Assembly (NCBI RefSeq): GCF_016757215.1
Contig: NZ_JAESIY010000006.1
Location: forward strand, 328,729 to 392,728
Length of the DNA: 64,000 bases
Direction of reading: 5' to 3'
From: Fulvivirga sediminis
Lineage (GTDB): Bacteria; Bacteroidota; Bacteroidia; Cytophagales; Cyclobacteriaceae
The notes under the pieces were generated by a model. It ran no database searches. It saw only the letters and a program-made list of their open reading frames with translations, and was not told where the DNA came from. This document shows positions 37,018-45,271 of this stretch, piece by piece. Position numbers and translations under genes: made by a program. Each line of letters opens with the position of its first letter. The stretch's first letter is position 1.

Positions 37018-38001
37018 ATGATTTACAGACCCAGAAGAAATCGAAAATCAGCAGCTATTCGCTCTTTGGTTGAAGAGACCAAGGTATCTACCGATGATCT
37101 TATTTTACCTCTTTTCCTGTTGGAAGACCCTAAAGCTCAGATAGAGGTGAAATCTATGCCAGGAGTTTTTAGATTGGGAATAGATAAAATGCTGAAAGAA
37201 ATAGAGGAATGTCTGGAATTAGGAGTGAAAGCCTTTGACATTTTCCCTGTAGTAGATGAGAGTCATAAAGATAAGCTAGCCACTAAAAGTTATGATAATT
37301 CTTTTTTCTATCAGCAAGCACTGAAAAAGGTAAAAGAAACCTTCCCTGAAGCCTGTGTAATGACGGATGTAGCCATGGACCCATACAGCTCTGATGGCCA
37401 TGATGGAATCGTCGATGATAACGGAAATATACTTAATGATGAGAGCCTTGAAATCATAGGTAAAATGGCCCTATCCCAAGCACAGTCGGGTGCTGATATT
37501 ATAGGCCCATCTGATATGATGGACGGGAGAATAGGTCATATTAGAGATATATTGGACGCCAATGGTTATACCGATGTATCTATCATGTCTTACACCGCTA
37601 AGTATGCTAGTGCTTTTTATGGCCCATTTAGAGATGCATTAGATTCTGCTCCAAAAAGTGGTGATAAAAAAACATATCAGATGAACCCGGCTAACGTAAG
37701 AGAAGCCTTAATAGAGGCTGATTTAGACGTACAAGAAGGTGCCGATTTCCTTATGGTAAAACCAGCACTAGCCTATCTCGACATCATTAAGATACTGAAA
37801 GACAACTATAATCTTCCTATAGCCGCTTACCATGTAAGTGGAGAGTATTCCATGTTATTAGCTGCGGCTCAAAACGGATGGCTTGATAAAACCCATACCA
37901 TGAACGAAATGTTGATTAGTATGAAAAGAGCAGGTGCAGATATCATCTTAACATATTTTGCTAAAGAATTTGCTCAGTTAAGAAAAGAAGGAAAATTGTA
38001 A
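37018..38001 (+). CDS. hemB: Delta-aminolevulinic acid dehydratase (porphobilinogen synthase)
   Basis: HemB condenses two 5-aminolevulinate molecules to porphobilinogen in heme synthesis. The 327-residue protein has the Schiff-base lysines Lys195 (SYTAKYAS) and Lys248 (MVKPALAYLD). The active-site metal region reads DVAMDPYSSDGHDGIV, with aspartates where zinc-type enzymes have cysteines, so it is of the Mg/K-dependent class rather than the zinc-cysteine class. The RPRRNRKSAAIRSLVEET start is normal. It has its own -7-like box. No other heme gene is adjacent. Confidence 0.97.
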   Translation: MIYRPRRNRKSAAIRSLVEETKVSTDDLILPLFLLEDPKAQIEVKSMPGVFRLGIDKMLKEIEECLELGVKAFDIFPVVDESHKDKLATKSYDNSFFYQQALKKVKETFPEACVMTDVAMDPYSSDGHDGIVDDNGNILNDESLEIIGKMALSQAQSGADIIGPSDMMDGRIGHIRDILDANGYTDVSIMSYTAKYASAFYGPFRDALDSAPKSGDKKTYQMNPANVREALIEADLDVQEGADFLMVKPALAYLDIIKILKDNYNLPIAAYHVSGEYSMLLAAAQNGWLDKTHTMNEMLISMKRAGADIILTYFAKEFAQLRKEGKL

Positions 38002-38002
38002 A

Positions 38003-38233
38003 TTACATTTCCCTGATTTCAAAATCATCTCCACGACCGAATCTAACTAGGTCGTGGATTTCATATTGCTCTAAGGTGTAGAGATCCTTCAAAAGGAAAT
38101 TATTATCATTAATCCTCTGTAATATTTCAAACTCATACACCTCACCGTAATTCACCAGTTTATATCTCAGGCCTACGCGCATGGCGTTAATTGATAGTCC
38201 TTGTTGCATATAGTACTTAACAGTCTTTTTCAA
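38003..38233 (-). CDS. Small conserved-looking protein coupled to the GroES-like gene
   Basis: The reading frame of 76 residues begins at a TTG (38233) that overlaps the TGA of the GroES-like gene in a TTGA junction. An internal ATG would give 68 residues. The sequence is mixed charged with a beta-rich middle (YKLVNYGEVYEFEILQRINDNNFLLKD) ending in acidic text. I do not recognise a family. The tight coupling argues it is real and works with, or is regulated with, the upstream gene. It ends one base from the hemB stop on the opposite strand. Confidence 0.6.
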   Translation of the reverse strand: MKKTVKYYMQQGLSINAMRVGLRYKLVNYGEVYEFEILQRINDNNFLLKDLYTLEQYEIHDLVRFGRGDDFEIREM

Positions 38234-38607
38234 AAATCTTCCTCACGCTCCAGCATCAGGATAGAACTTTGAGGCACAATAAAATACCTTTCGTTTTCAT
38301 AAATAACTTCTATAGCTCCTTTTTGAAGGAAAATAGCCAAATCACCCTCCTCTGCCTGCAGGGGAATATATTTTATCTGTTCGTCTTTACCTTTCCAGGC
38401 ATCATCCTCATCAGTAGGTAATGGCAGTGGATAGCCAGGCCCTACTTTTATAATATATCCGCTTTGAATTTTCTCTTTTTCTTGAACACCCGGAGGCAAA
38501 AATAAGCCGCTATTGGTTTTATCAGATTGCTTGACGGGTTTTACTAAGACCCTGTCTCCTACTACTATCAGTTTCTTCAATTTACTGTCAGGAGTTATAC
38601 TTTGCAT
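38230..38607 (-). CDS. Divergent GroES-like co-chaperonin family protein
   Basis: The 125-residue protein has the Cpn10 fold: VGDRVLVKPVKQSDKTNSGLFLP at the N-terminus and EGDLAIFLQKGAIEVIYENERYFIVPQSSILML at the end. It differs from true GroES by a longer central stretch with many Pro and Asp (GYPLPLPTDEDDAWKGK). No groEL is adjacent, so it is a second, separate GroES-like protein. Whether it binds GroEL is unknown. It is flanked within 2-4 bases by rmuC upstream and the small gene downstream. Confidence 0.85.
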   Translation of the reverse strand: MQSITPDSKLKKLIVVGDRVLVKPVKQSDKTNSGLFLPPGVQEKEKIQSGYIIKVGPGYPLPLPTDEDDAWKGKDEQIKYIPLQAEEGDLAIFLQKGAIEVIYENERYFIVPQSSILMLEREEDF

Positions 38608-38609
38608 AA

Positions 38610-39908
38610 TTAATTATCTGCTCTATCTATTAATTTTTGATCAATTGTTTTGCTTGCCTTTGCTCCAAGCTCTCTTAATCGCTCTGACTTCCTCACTAAG
38701 TTATCCTTACCGTCATGTAGCTTTTTCATAGCATCGGTATAAGCATTTTGAGTCATACGTAGGCTATTGCCGACCTTCTTCAAATCTTCAGTAAAGGCAA
38801 CAAATTTATCATAGAGATTACCCCCTTGCCTGGCTATCTCCAGTGCATTCTGACTCTGATACTCATTTTTCCATATATTAGCTATGGTTCTTAACGTAGC
38901 CATCAAAGTAGAAGGACTTACTATTACTATATTTTTATCGTAAGCTTCGTTAAAAAGTTGCGCATCTCCCTGCACAGCAATACTAAATGCTGGTTCTATA
39001 GGTATAAACATCAATATAAAATCTAGCCCTTGCACCCCATGCAGCTGCTGGTATTTTTTTAAATCAAGGCCCTTGATATGATTTCTCATAGAAAGCAAAT
39101 GAGCTTTGAGGTTAATCATTCTATCTGCCTCCTCTCCACTAACATATCTTTCATAGGCTACTAACGAGACCTTAGAATCTATAATGATATTCTTATTATC
39201 AGGCAATTTAACTATTACATCTGGCTGAAGTCTTCTCCCCTCTTCATTGGTAAAAGACTCCTGAACAAAATACTCTCGCCCCTTTTCTAAACCCGATTTT
39301 TCAAGAATACTTTCTAAAATAAACTCGCCCCAGGCACCCTGTGTTTTACTGTCTCCCTTTAGTGCCCTAGTTAGATTTTCAGCTTCTTTAGTCATTTGCT
39401 GATTCAGCTCTCTTAGTCCTCTTATCTGCTCTCTCAAAGCACTGCTTTGCTCCAGACTTTCCTTACTATTCCGCTCCACTTTCTTCTCAAACTCTGATAT
39501 TCGCTCTTTTAAAGGATTTAGCAACTCTCCCAGATTCATTTTATTCTGATCGGTGAACTTCTGGCTCTTTTCTTCAAAAATCTCATTAGCCAGGTTTTTA
39601 AACTGTATGGTAAAGTGCTGTTGTAGTTTTTCTAATTCACGCTTCTGATCTCTCAGCTTTTCTTGCAAATTGATATAATTGGCCTCTGTAGTAGAAAGGT
39701 TATTGTTCAGGCCTATGACTTTGCTTCTTTCTTCTGCAAGCTCTCTTTTTACACGAATAGATTCTTGTTGCAGGTTTATGATCTTCTCATCAGCTATTTT
39801 CTTCTCTGTAGAAGCTTCCAGAGCTAGGCCAGAAAATTTATATTTAGCTATAAACCATGCCGCTACTCCTCCTATAATTAAACCCACAAGAAGCCAAATG
39901 ATTTCCAT
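38610..39908 (-). CDS. rmuC: DNA recombination protein RmuC
   Basis: RmuC is a membrane-anchored coiled-coil protein with a nuclease-like domain thought to limit DNA inversions. From the ATG at 39908 the protein starts with one transmembrane segment (IIWLLVGLIIGGVAAWFIA). A coiled coil of about 160 residues follows, then the RmuC domain with GAWGEFILESILEKSGLEKG, LQPDVIVKLPDNKNIIIDSKVSL and VSPSTLMATLRTI. A longer start at 39926 adds six residues and is less likely. It is followed at once by the GroES-like gene. Confidence 0.94.
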   Translation of the reverse strand: MEIIWLLVGLIIGGVAAWFIAKYKFSGLALEASTEKKIADEKIINLQQESIRVKRELAEERSKVIGLNNNLSTTEANYINLQEKLRDQKRELEKLQQHFTIQFKNLANEIFEEKSQKFTDQNKMNLGELLNPLKERISEFEKKVERNSKESLEQSSALREQIRGLRELNQQMTKEAENLTRALKGDSKTQGAWGEFILESILEKSGLEKGREYFVQESFTNEEGRRLQPDVIVKLPDNKNIIIDSKVSLVAYERYVSGEEADRMINLKAHLLSMRNHIKGLDLKKYQQLHGVQGLDFILMFIPIEPAFSIAVQGDAQLFNEAYDKNIVIVSPSTLMATLRTIANIWKNEYQSQNALEIARQGGNLYDKFVAFTEDLKKVGNSLRMTQNAYTDAMKKLHDGKDNLVRKSERLRELGAKASKTIDQKLIDRADN

Positions 39909-39938
39909 GGGCCAAAGATGCTGCAAATAATTTAAAAA

Positions 39939-40433
39939 TTAAACATTATGCCCTGCCAATGCCCATTTAGCACTTTCGCCGGGGATCTCATACTTAGAAT
40001 CATGCACCATCTTTTTAAATAAAAAAAGATCCTTATTAACCTTTTTATAATTAAACGGATACCACAAAGATGTTTTAAAATAGATTTCTTTACCAAACCC
40101 AAAATCTCTATCCAAATGGATAACGTGTACCCCCGTGAAATTTCGAAGCTCCACGTTTCTAACTTCAGTAAGTGGCAATTTTATGGGGCAGTTACGCTCT
40201 TCAATATACAAAAAGTGTTTGTTGAATCGGATGCTCTTTAACCGTGCGGTTCTTAGAATAAAAATTTTATAAAAAAATAAGCTGAAATAGGTAAGGTTAA
40301 AAAGTAAAAACCCGATAGTGGTTTCTGCTTTAATGGAAGCATAGATCATAGTTAGTAGCAAAACTACCCACAAGGACAGGTTTAAGGCAATGTAATACCT
40401 CACTTTACTAGAGGATAATACCCTTGTTTCCAT
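39939..40433 (-). CDS. Small two-helix membrane protein of unknown function
   Basis: The 164-residue protein has two transmembrane helices (residues about 13-33 and 38-58), then a soluble part with beta strands (IRFNKHFLYIEERNCPIKLPLTEVRNVELRN) that resembles a PH-like bacterial domain. I do not recognise a named family. It lies 30 bases upstream of the preferred rmuC start and may share its transcript. Confidence 0.65.
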   Translation of the reverse strand: METRVLSSSKVRYYIALNLSLWVVLLLTMIYASIKAETTIGFLLFNLTYFSLFFYKIFILRTARLKSIRFNKHFLYIEERNCPIKLPLTEVRNVELRNFTGVHVIHLDRDFGFGKEIYFKTSLWYPFNYKKVNKDLFLFKKMVHDSKYEIPGESAKWALAGHNV

Positions 40434-40488
40434 AATACCTTAACGTTTTTTCACTTCAGAATATAAGAAAAAAAACGGTTATTATCAA

Positions 40489-41646
40489 TCACTCAGTCCA
40501 GCTCATAGGGTAATTAGCATCCAAGTATTCCAGAGCATGCTCAGTAAGGTATAATGGATTAAAAGTATCTACCATCACGGCATATTCTTTGGTCTCTTTG
40601 GCTCCGATACTCTTTTCCACAGTTCCAGGATGAGGGCCGTGTGGTATACCTCCCGGGTGCAGGGTAAAAGAACCTCTACTTATCCCTTTTCTACTCATAA
40701 AATCTCCTTCAGCATAAAAGAGCACTTCATCCGAATCAATATTAGAATGATTATAAGGAGCAGGAATAGATAAAGGGTGGTAATCAAAAAGTCGAGGCAC
40801 AAATGAACAAATCACAAAATTCTGTGCTTGAAAAGTCTGATGAACAGGTGGTGGTTGGTGAATACGACCTGTAATAGGTTCAAACTCATAAATAGAAAAT
40901 GCATAAGGCCACAAGTAGCCATCCCAACCGACTAAATCAAAAGGGCTATGGCTATAGTGATAATGATGAAGCTGACCATGCTTTTTTATTTTCACTAGAT
41001 ACTCCCCTTGTTCCTTTTGGGTGATCAGCTCTGAAGGAGGACGTATATCCCTTTCACAAAATGGAGCGTGCTCAAGAAGCTGCCCTAGTTCATTTCTATA
41101 ACGCGTGGGGGTTTCCACAGGACCAGCAGATTCTATTATGAGTAATCTTACAGGTGCTTGATCCCATTGTAGCTGAAAAATAACAGTACGAGGAATAATC
41201 ACATAATCACCTTTATTTATTCTCAGCTTACCAAACTGAGAAAGCAAATATCCGCTGCCTTCATGAATATAAATCACCTCATCTCCTTCTGCATTTTTAT
41301 AAAAGTAATCCATACTTTCACTTTGCGGATTACATAAAGAGAGCGTAACATCTGCGTTTTTCAATAAGGGCAACCTGGCGTTAAGAAAATCTGTTCCGGT
41401 AACACCAATTTCGGAAGTATTTAAATGAGAATGCTTAAGACCATAGTTCTTAACTATAGGCGAATCATAGGATTCTGATTGACCTACAGACTTAACACGG
41501 GTTGGGGCATTTATATGATATAGATTAGAATATATCCCTGAAAAACCTCTTGAAGATACTAGCTCTTCCTTATACAAACCCCCATCTGGTTGGGGGAATT
41601 GCGTATGACGCTTCGGGGGGATATTTCCTAATCTGTGATAATACAT
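40489..41646 (-). CDS. hmgA: Homogentisate 1,2-dioxygenase
   Basis: HmgA opens the ring of homogentisate in tyrosine and phenylalanine breakdown. The 385-residue protein has the family text RHTQFPQPDGGLYKEEL, the SPFDLVGWDGYLWPYAFSI block, and the iron site around PYNHSNIDSDEVLFYAEGDF and SFTLHPGGIPHGPHPG, which contain the expected His and Glu ligands. The length is on the short side of the family but no motif is missing. It begins one base after the S41 peptidase stop, so it is transcribed with it. No hppD or fumarylacetoacetase is nearby. Confidence 0.93.
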   Translation of the reverse strand: MYYHRLGNIPPKRHTQFPQPDGGLYKEELVSSRGFSGIYSNLYHINAPTRVKSVGQSESYDSPIVKNYGLKHSHLNTSEIGVTGTDFLNARLPLLKNADVTLSLCNPQSESMDYFYKNAEGDEVIYIHEGSGYLLSQFGKLRINKGDYVIIPRTVIFQLQWDQAPVRLLIIESAGPVETPTRYRNELGQLLEHAPFCERDIRPPSELITQKEQGEYLVKIKKHGQLHHYHYSHSPFDLVGWDGYLWPYAFSIYEFEPITGRIHQPPPVHQTFQAQNFVICSFVPRLFDYHPLSIPAPYNHSNIDSDEVLFYAEGDFMSRKGISRGSFTLHPGGIPHGPHPGTVEKSIGAKETKEYAVMVDTFNPLYLTEHALEYLDANYPMSWTE

Positions 41647-41647
41647 T

Positions 41648-43279
41648 TTACAATTTGGTTCGTTCTAGTTTTTCTGCTTCATCAAATAATTTTAAGGCTT
41701 GCTTTAGCACCTCATTGGTTTGGTTGTATATAGGATAAAAGCCGTCATTACCCCAGATTTGCCTAGCTATCTGCGCCTTAGTGTGTAGCTTAAACAAATC
41801 CTTTTGCTCTTTCATTTCACTTCTCACAGGAGTTACACCATTTGAGGCTCCTACTTGTACTAGGTCCTCTAGCATTTTATCTGTTACAGTAAATTCTCTC
41901 AAGAAATCTTTGTAATCCATTCCTTCCAACCTGGTTTTATTATTTCCAACGTATTTAAACGTATACTCCTGCATAGAATTACTTGTAAAGAGCCTATTCA
42001 AGTAACTAGAACTATGCGCTGTATCTAAAGGCACAAAGTAATCAGGCATAATACCTCCGCCTCCATAAACGGTGCGTCCATGTCTGGTCTCGAACTTAAG
42101 AGAGTCATTAAACTGAATGCTGTCGGCGCTAAAAAATTCACCGTGTTTATAGCGTTCAATCATATCTCTACTATAGTCCTTCATGTTGTCATAAGGCTTT
42201 TGTATTGATCTGCCACTCGGCGTGTAGTATCTAGAAATGGTTAAACGAAGCTCAGAGCCATCACTTAAATCCATAGGACTTTGCACTAGTCCTTTTCCAA
42301 AAGTTCTTCGGCCCACCACTAAGGCGCGGTCATTGTCCTGCAGCGCACCTGTAACTATCTCCGCGGCAGAAGCTGATCCTTCATTTACTAATACGATTAA
42401 ATCACCTTTTTCAAACTCACCTTTTCTTTCAGCCAAAGCCTCCATATCAAAGCGTGACTGCTTCCCTTGAGTATAAACGATCTTCTCATTATCCGGCAAG
42501 AACTCATCAGCCATTCTTATAGCGTGATTCATATAGCCTCCAGGGTTGCCTTGCAGATCCAAGACCAACCTCTCCATACCTTTCTTCTTAAGCTGCTTCA
42601 AGGCATCCAAAAATTCTTCATAAGTAGTAGCAGAAAAACGGTTGACTTTGATGTATCCGGTAATATCATCTATCATATAATTAGCATCTACCGATTGCTG
42701 TGGTATTTTATCACGAATAATCTCAAATTCAATAGGTTCCTTTTCACCCTTCCTTTTTACAGTAATGTTTACTTGAGTTCCTTTTTCTCCCTTAAGACTC
42801 TTCTGCACATCCTGATTGGTGAAACCAACTCCTGCCACGTCTTCTCCATCGATTTTAATTATTCTATCACCGGACATCACTCCTACAGATTCACTAGGAC
42901 CACCACTTAAAGGAGTTACTACTACTATGGTATCCTGAAAAATATTAAACTCTACCCCTATACCTTCAAAGTTTCCTCTTAAATCTTCATTAGCTTTTTT
43001 TACGTCACTTGCAGGTATATATGAGCTATGAGGGTCTAATTCTGAAAGCATTTTTTCTATGGCATCATCTACCAACTTATCTGTATTTACAGTATCTACA
43101 TAGTTTTGATCTATAAGCGTTAGCACCTCTTTAAACTTATGCAGATTAGAGTTTAGATCATTTTTCACTACAGATGTGGAGTCTGTAAAAGTAGCTCCTA
43201 TGAGTACTCCTGCTGCTATTCCTATAAACAATATTATGGGTAACCTTATTTGGTATTTGGAATTATTGTATTCACTCAC
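41648..43279 (-). CDS. S41 family C-terminal processing peptidase
   Basis: The 543-residue protein has an N-terminal membrane anchor (LPIILFIGIAAGVLIGA), an N-terminal helical region, a PDZ domain (about residues 85-170), and the S41 protease core. The catalytic Ser304 lies in EGSASAAEI and the Lys329 in RRTFGKG, 25 residues apart as in CtpA/Prc. These enzymes trim periplasmic protein C-termini. The start codon is GTG. The next gene, hmgA, is separated by one base. Confidence 0.92.
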   Translation of the reverse strand: MSEYNNSKYQIRLPIILFIGIAAGVLIGATFTDSTSVVKNDLNSNLHKFKEVLTLIDQNYVDTVNTDKLVDDAIEKMLSELDPHSSYIPASDVKKANEDLRGNFEGIGVEFNIFQDTIVVVTPLSGGPSESVGVMSGDRIIKIDGEDVAGVGFTNQDVQKSLKGEKGTQVNITVKRKGEKEPIEFEIIRDKIPQQSVDANYMIDDITGYIKVNRFSATTYEEFLDALKQLKKKGMERLVLDLQGNPGGYMNHAIRMADEFLPDNEKIVYTQGKQSRFDMEALAERKGEFEKGDLIVLVNEGSASAAEIVTGALQDNDRALVVGRRTFGKGLVQSPMDLSDGSELRLTISRYYTPSGRSIQKPYDNMKDYSRDMIERYKHGEFFSADSIQFNDSLKFETRHGRTVYGGGGIMPDYFVPLDTAHSSSYLNRLFTSNSMQEYTFKYVGNNKTRLEGMDYKDFLREFTVTDKMLEDLVQVGASNGVTPVRSEMKEQKDLFKLHTKAQIARQIWGNDGFYPIYNQTNEVLKQALKLFDEAEKLERTKL

Positions 43280-43512
43280 AATTAAAACTGTTTAATAAAT
43301 CAACTTCTTTCTTCTTATAATTTCTAATTAACGAAACCTATTACTCTATGGTTAAGCTCAATTTCATTCTGCCTCAGTCAACCAACCATAATACTATCGA
43401 TTTTTTTTACTTTTTATCCAAAATTCCAACACTTAATATTTTGATTGACTTATTTTCTTAAATTGTGTTTTGTATATTTACATTGCTCTAATAATAAAAA
43501 TACAAATTTATC

Positions 43513-44256
43513 TTGAATCAAAGAAAAATAAACGAACTAGTAGATGATAACTATGTGTACGCATCGGTGCTCTACTATTTTGGAATCAAGTTCTATGATT
43601 ATTCTGAAAAGACCTTAGAGCAAGCGTGCACAGAGAGAGGGCTAAACGTAAAGACGGTAACCAAAAAGCTGGAATCTGCAAAGACCAAAGAAGAGGCTCC
43701 TTTATTATTAAATCAATATCCTGTTGACCTAATAATAACCTATTTACAACATGCACACTACTTATTCATAAAAGAAAAACTTCCTTATATAGCACAAATC
43801 ATTCAAGGATTTAACGCTGACCATAAGGATTATAATGTAATTGAAAAAGATCTGAAATTTGTATTCCCTCTATTTGTAGAAGATTTTATCCATCATATCT
43901 ATGAAGAAGAGGATACGCTTTTTTATTACATTAAAACACTGGATAAGTTCATTAATGAAAACAAAGGCAACATTTCTCATGTGTACTATCTCATGGAGAG
44001 AAGCTCGTTACAGCGATATGCCATAGAGCATGAAGAGCATGATGATGAAATGCAGGGCATTCGTAAAATAACCAATGGCTACAGCATGGATGACAAAACA
44101 CCTCTGCATGTAAAAGTTATCTATGAAGAGCTCAAAGAACTAGAGAAAAGCCTTGTTACCCATGCTCATGTAGAAAATGAAATACTTTTTCCGAAAGCGC
44201 TGATGCTAGAAAAAGAAGCTAAAAATAAATTTTCGCAAAAAGTAGGGTTTAACTAA
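43513..44256 (+). CDS. Hemerythrin-domain protein with degenerate ScdA-like N-terminus
   Basis: The 247-residue protein starts at a TTG (43513). Residues 1-50 resemble the ScdA/RIC N-terminal domain (NYVYASVLYYFGIKFYDYSEKTLEQAC), but the CC pair of repair proteins is not present. The rest is a hemerythrin-like four-helix bundle with His and Glu ligands in YLQHAHYLF, EDFIHHIYEEEDTLF, EHEEHDDEM and THAHVENEILFPKA. Such proteins bind a di-iron centre and sense or handle O2, NO or iron. The stop abuts the GTG start of ruvX, indicating one operon. Confidence 0.85.
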   Translation: MNQRKINELVDDNYVYASVLYYFGIKFYDYSEKTLEQACTERGLNVKTVTKKLESAKTKEEAPLLLNQYPVDLIITYLQHAHYLFIKEKLPYIAQIIQGFNADHKDYNVIEKDLKFVFPLFVEDFIHHIYEEEDTLFYYIKTLDKFINENKGNISHVYYLMERSSLQRYAIEHEEHDDEMQGIRKITNGYSMDDKTPLHVKVIYEELKELEKSLVTHAHVENEILFPKALMLEKEAKNKFSQKVGFN

Positions 44257-44676
44257 GTGGGTAGAATTATAGCTATTGATTTTGGCACCAAGCGCGTAGG
44301 TCTTGCAGCCACTGATCCTTTAAAAATTATCGCATCTCCTTTAACTACAGTTCCTACTAAAGAGATTATCTCTTTTTTGAAGGAATATAGTAGCAATGAA
44401 GAAGTGGAAAAATTTGTAATAGGCATGCCTAAAAATCTTCAAAATGAAGATACTGATGCTACCAGTCATGTAAAAAAATTTATAGAGAAGCTTCAAAAAA
44501 ACTTTAGCAATATACCAATACATGAGGTAGATGAAAGATTTACCAGCAAGATAGCTACAGATAGCCTGCTTTCCGGAGGCATGAAAAAAAAGGATAGAAG
44601 GCAAAAAGGCAATATCGATAAAGTAAGTGCTGCTTTGATATTACAATCCTATCTGGATAGCCCCGCTTCTTTTTAA
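44257..44676 (+). CDS. ruvX: Putative pre-16S rRNA nuclease / Holliday junction resolvase RuvX (YqgF)
   Basis: The 139-residue RNase H-fold protein has the N-terminal AIDFGTKRVGLAATDP with the first catalytic Asp, VIGMPKNLQNED, the EVDERFTS glutamate/aspartate region, and the end region KGNIDKVSAALILQSYLD. Members process the 5' end of 16S rRNA. It starts with GTG directly after the previous TAA, which implies coupled translation. Confidence 0.94.
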   Translation: MGRIIAIDFGTKRVGLAATDPLKIIASPLTTVPTKEIISFLKEYSSNEEVEKFVIGMPKNLQNEDTDATSHVKKFIEKLQKNFSNIPIHEVDERFTSKIATDSLLSGGMKKKDRRQKGNIDKVSAALILQSYLDSPASF

Positions 44677-44716
44677 AATAATCCTTAATTTTGCTATTCA
44701 AAACAAATAGAAAGAT

Positions 44717-45271
44717 ATGATATATCCTATAGTGGTTTATGGGGACCCTGTATTAAAGAAAAAAGCTGAAGATATAAAAAAAGGGGAGATAGATGTAAAA
44801 ACGCTGAGCGAAGACATGTTTGAAACAATGAATGCCGCTAGTGGTATCGGAATAGCTGCTCCACAGATAGGAAAAAGCATTCGCATGTTTGTAGTAGACG
44901 GTACTCCTATTGAAGACGAAGATATGGAAGGCTTCAAAAAAGTGTTTATTAACCCTCAAATGATAGAAGAAACAGGCGAGGCATGGGCATTTGAAGAGGG
45001 TTGTCTCAGCATACCTAATGTTAGAGAGGAAGTGAGCAGAAATGCTAAAATAAAAATAAAGTACTTTGACGAAAACTGGGTGGAGCACGAAGATGAGTTT
45101 GACGGCATGAAGGCGCGCATTATCCAACACGAATATGACCATATTGAGGGAGTACTATTCACAGATTATCTCTCTCCTTTGAAAAAAAGAATGCTAAAAG
45201 GTAAACTTCAAAACATTACTAAAGGCAAAATGAAAGTAGATTACCGTGTAGCAATACCTGCTAAACGATAA
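44717..45271 (+). CDS. def: Peptide deformylase
   Basis: Def removes the formyl group from new N-terminal methionines. The 184-residue protein has all three motifs: GIGIAAPQIG, EGCLSIP with the metal-binding Cys96, and QHEYDHIEG with His138, Glu139 and His142. The length is normal. Its TAA shares one base with the next gene's ATG (TAATG), which links it to the aminotransferase. Confidence 0.97.
   Translation: MIYPIVVYGDPVLKKKAEDIKKGEIDVKTLSEDMFETMNAASGIGIAAPQIGKSIRMFVVDGTPIEDEDMEGFKKVFINPQMIEETGEAWAFEEGCLSIPNVREEVSRNAKIKIKYFDENWVEHEDEFDGMKARIIQHEYDHIEGVLFTDYLSPLKKRMLKGKLQNITKGKMKVDYRVAIPAKR

Noticed and set aside
44753..45142. Minus-strand ORF of 129 residues
   Set aside because: It overlaps def entirely, which has all three deformylase motifs. 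It is Phe/Ser/Cys-rich like other shadow frames here.
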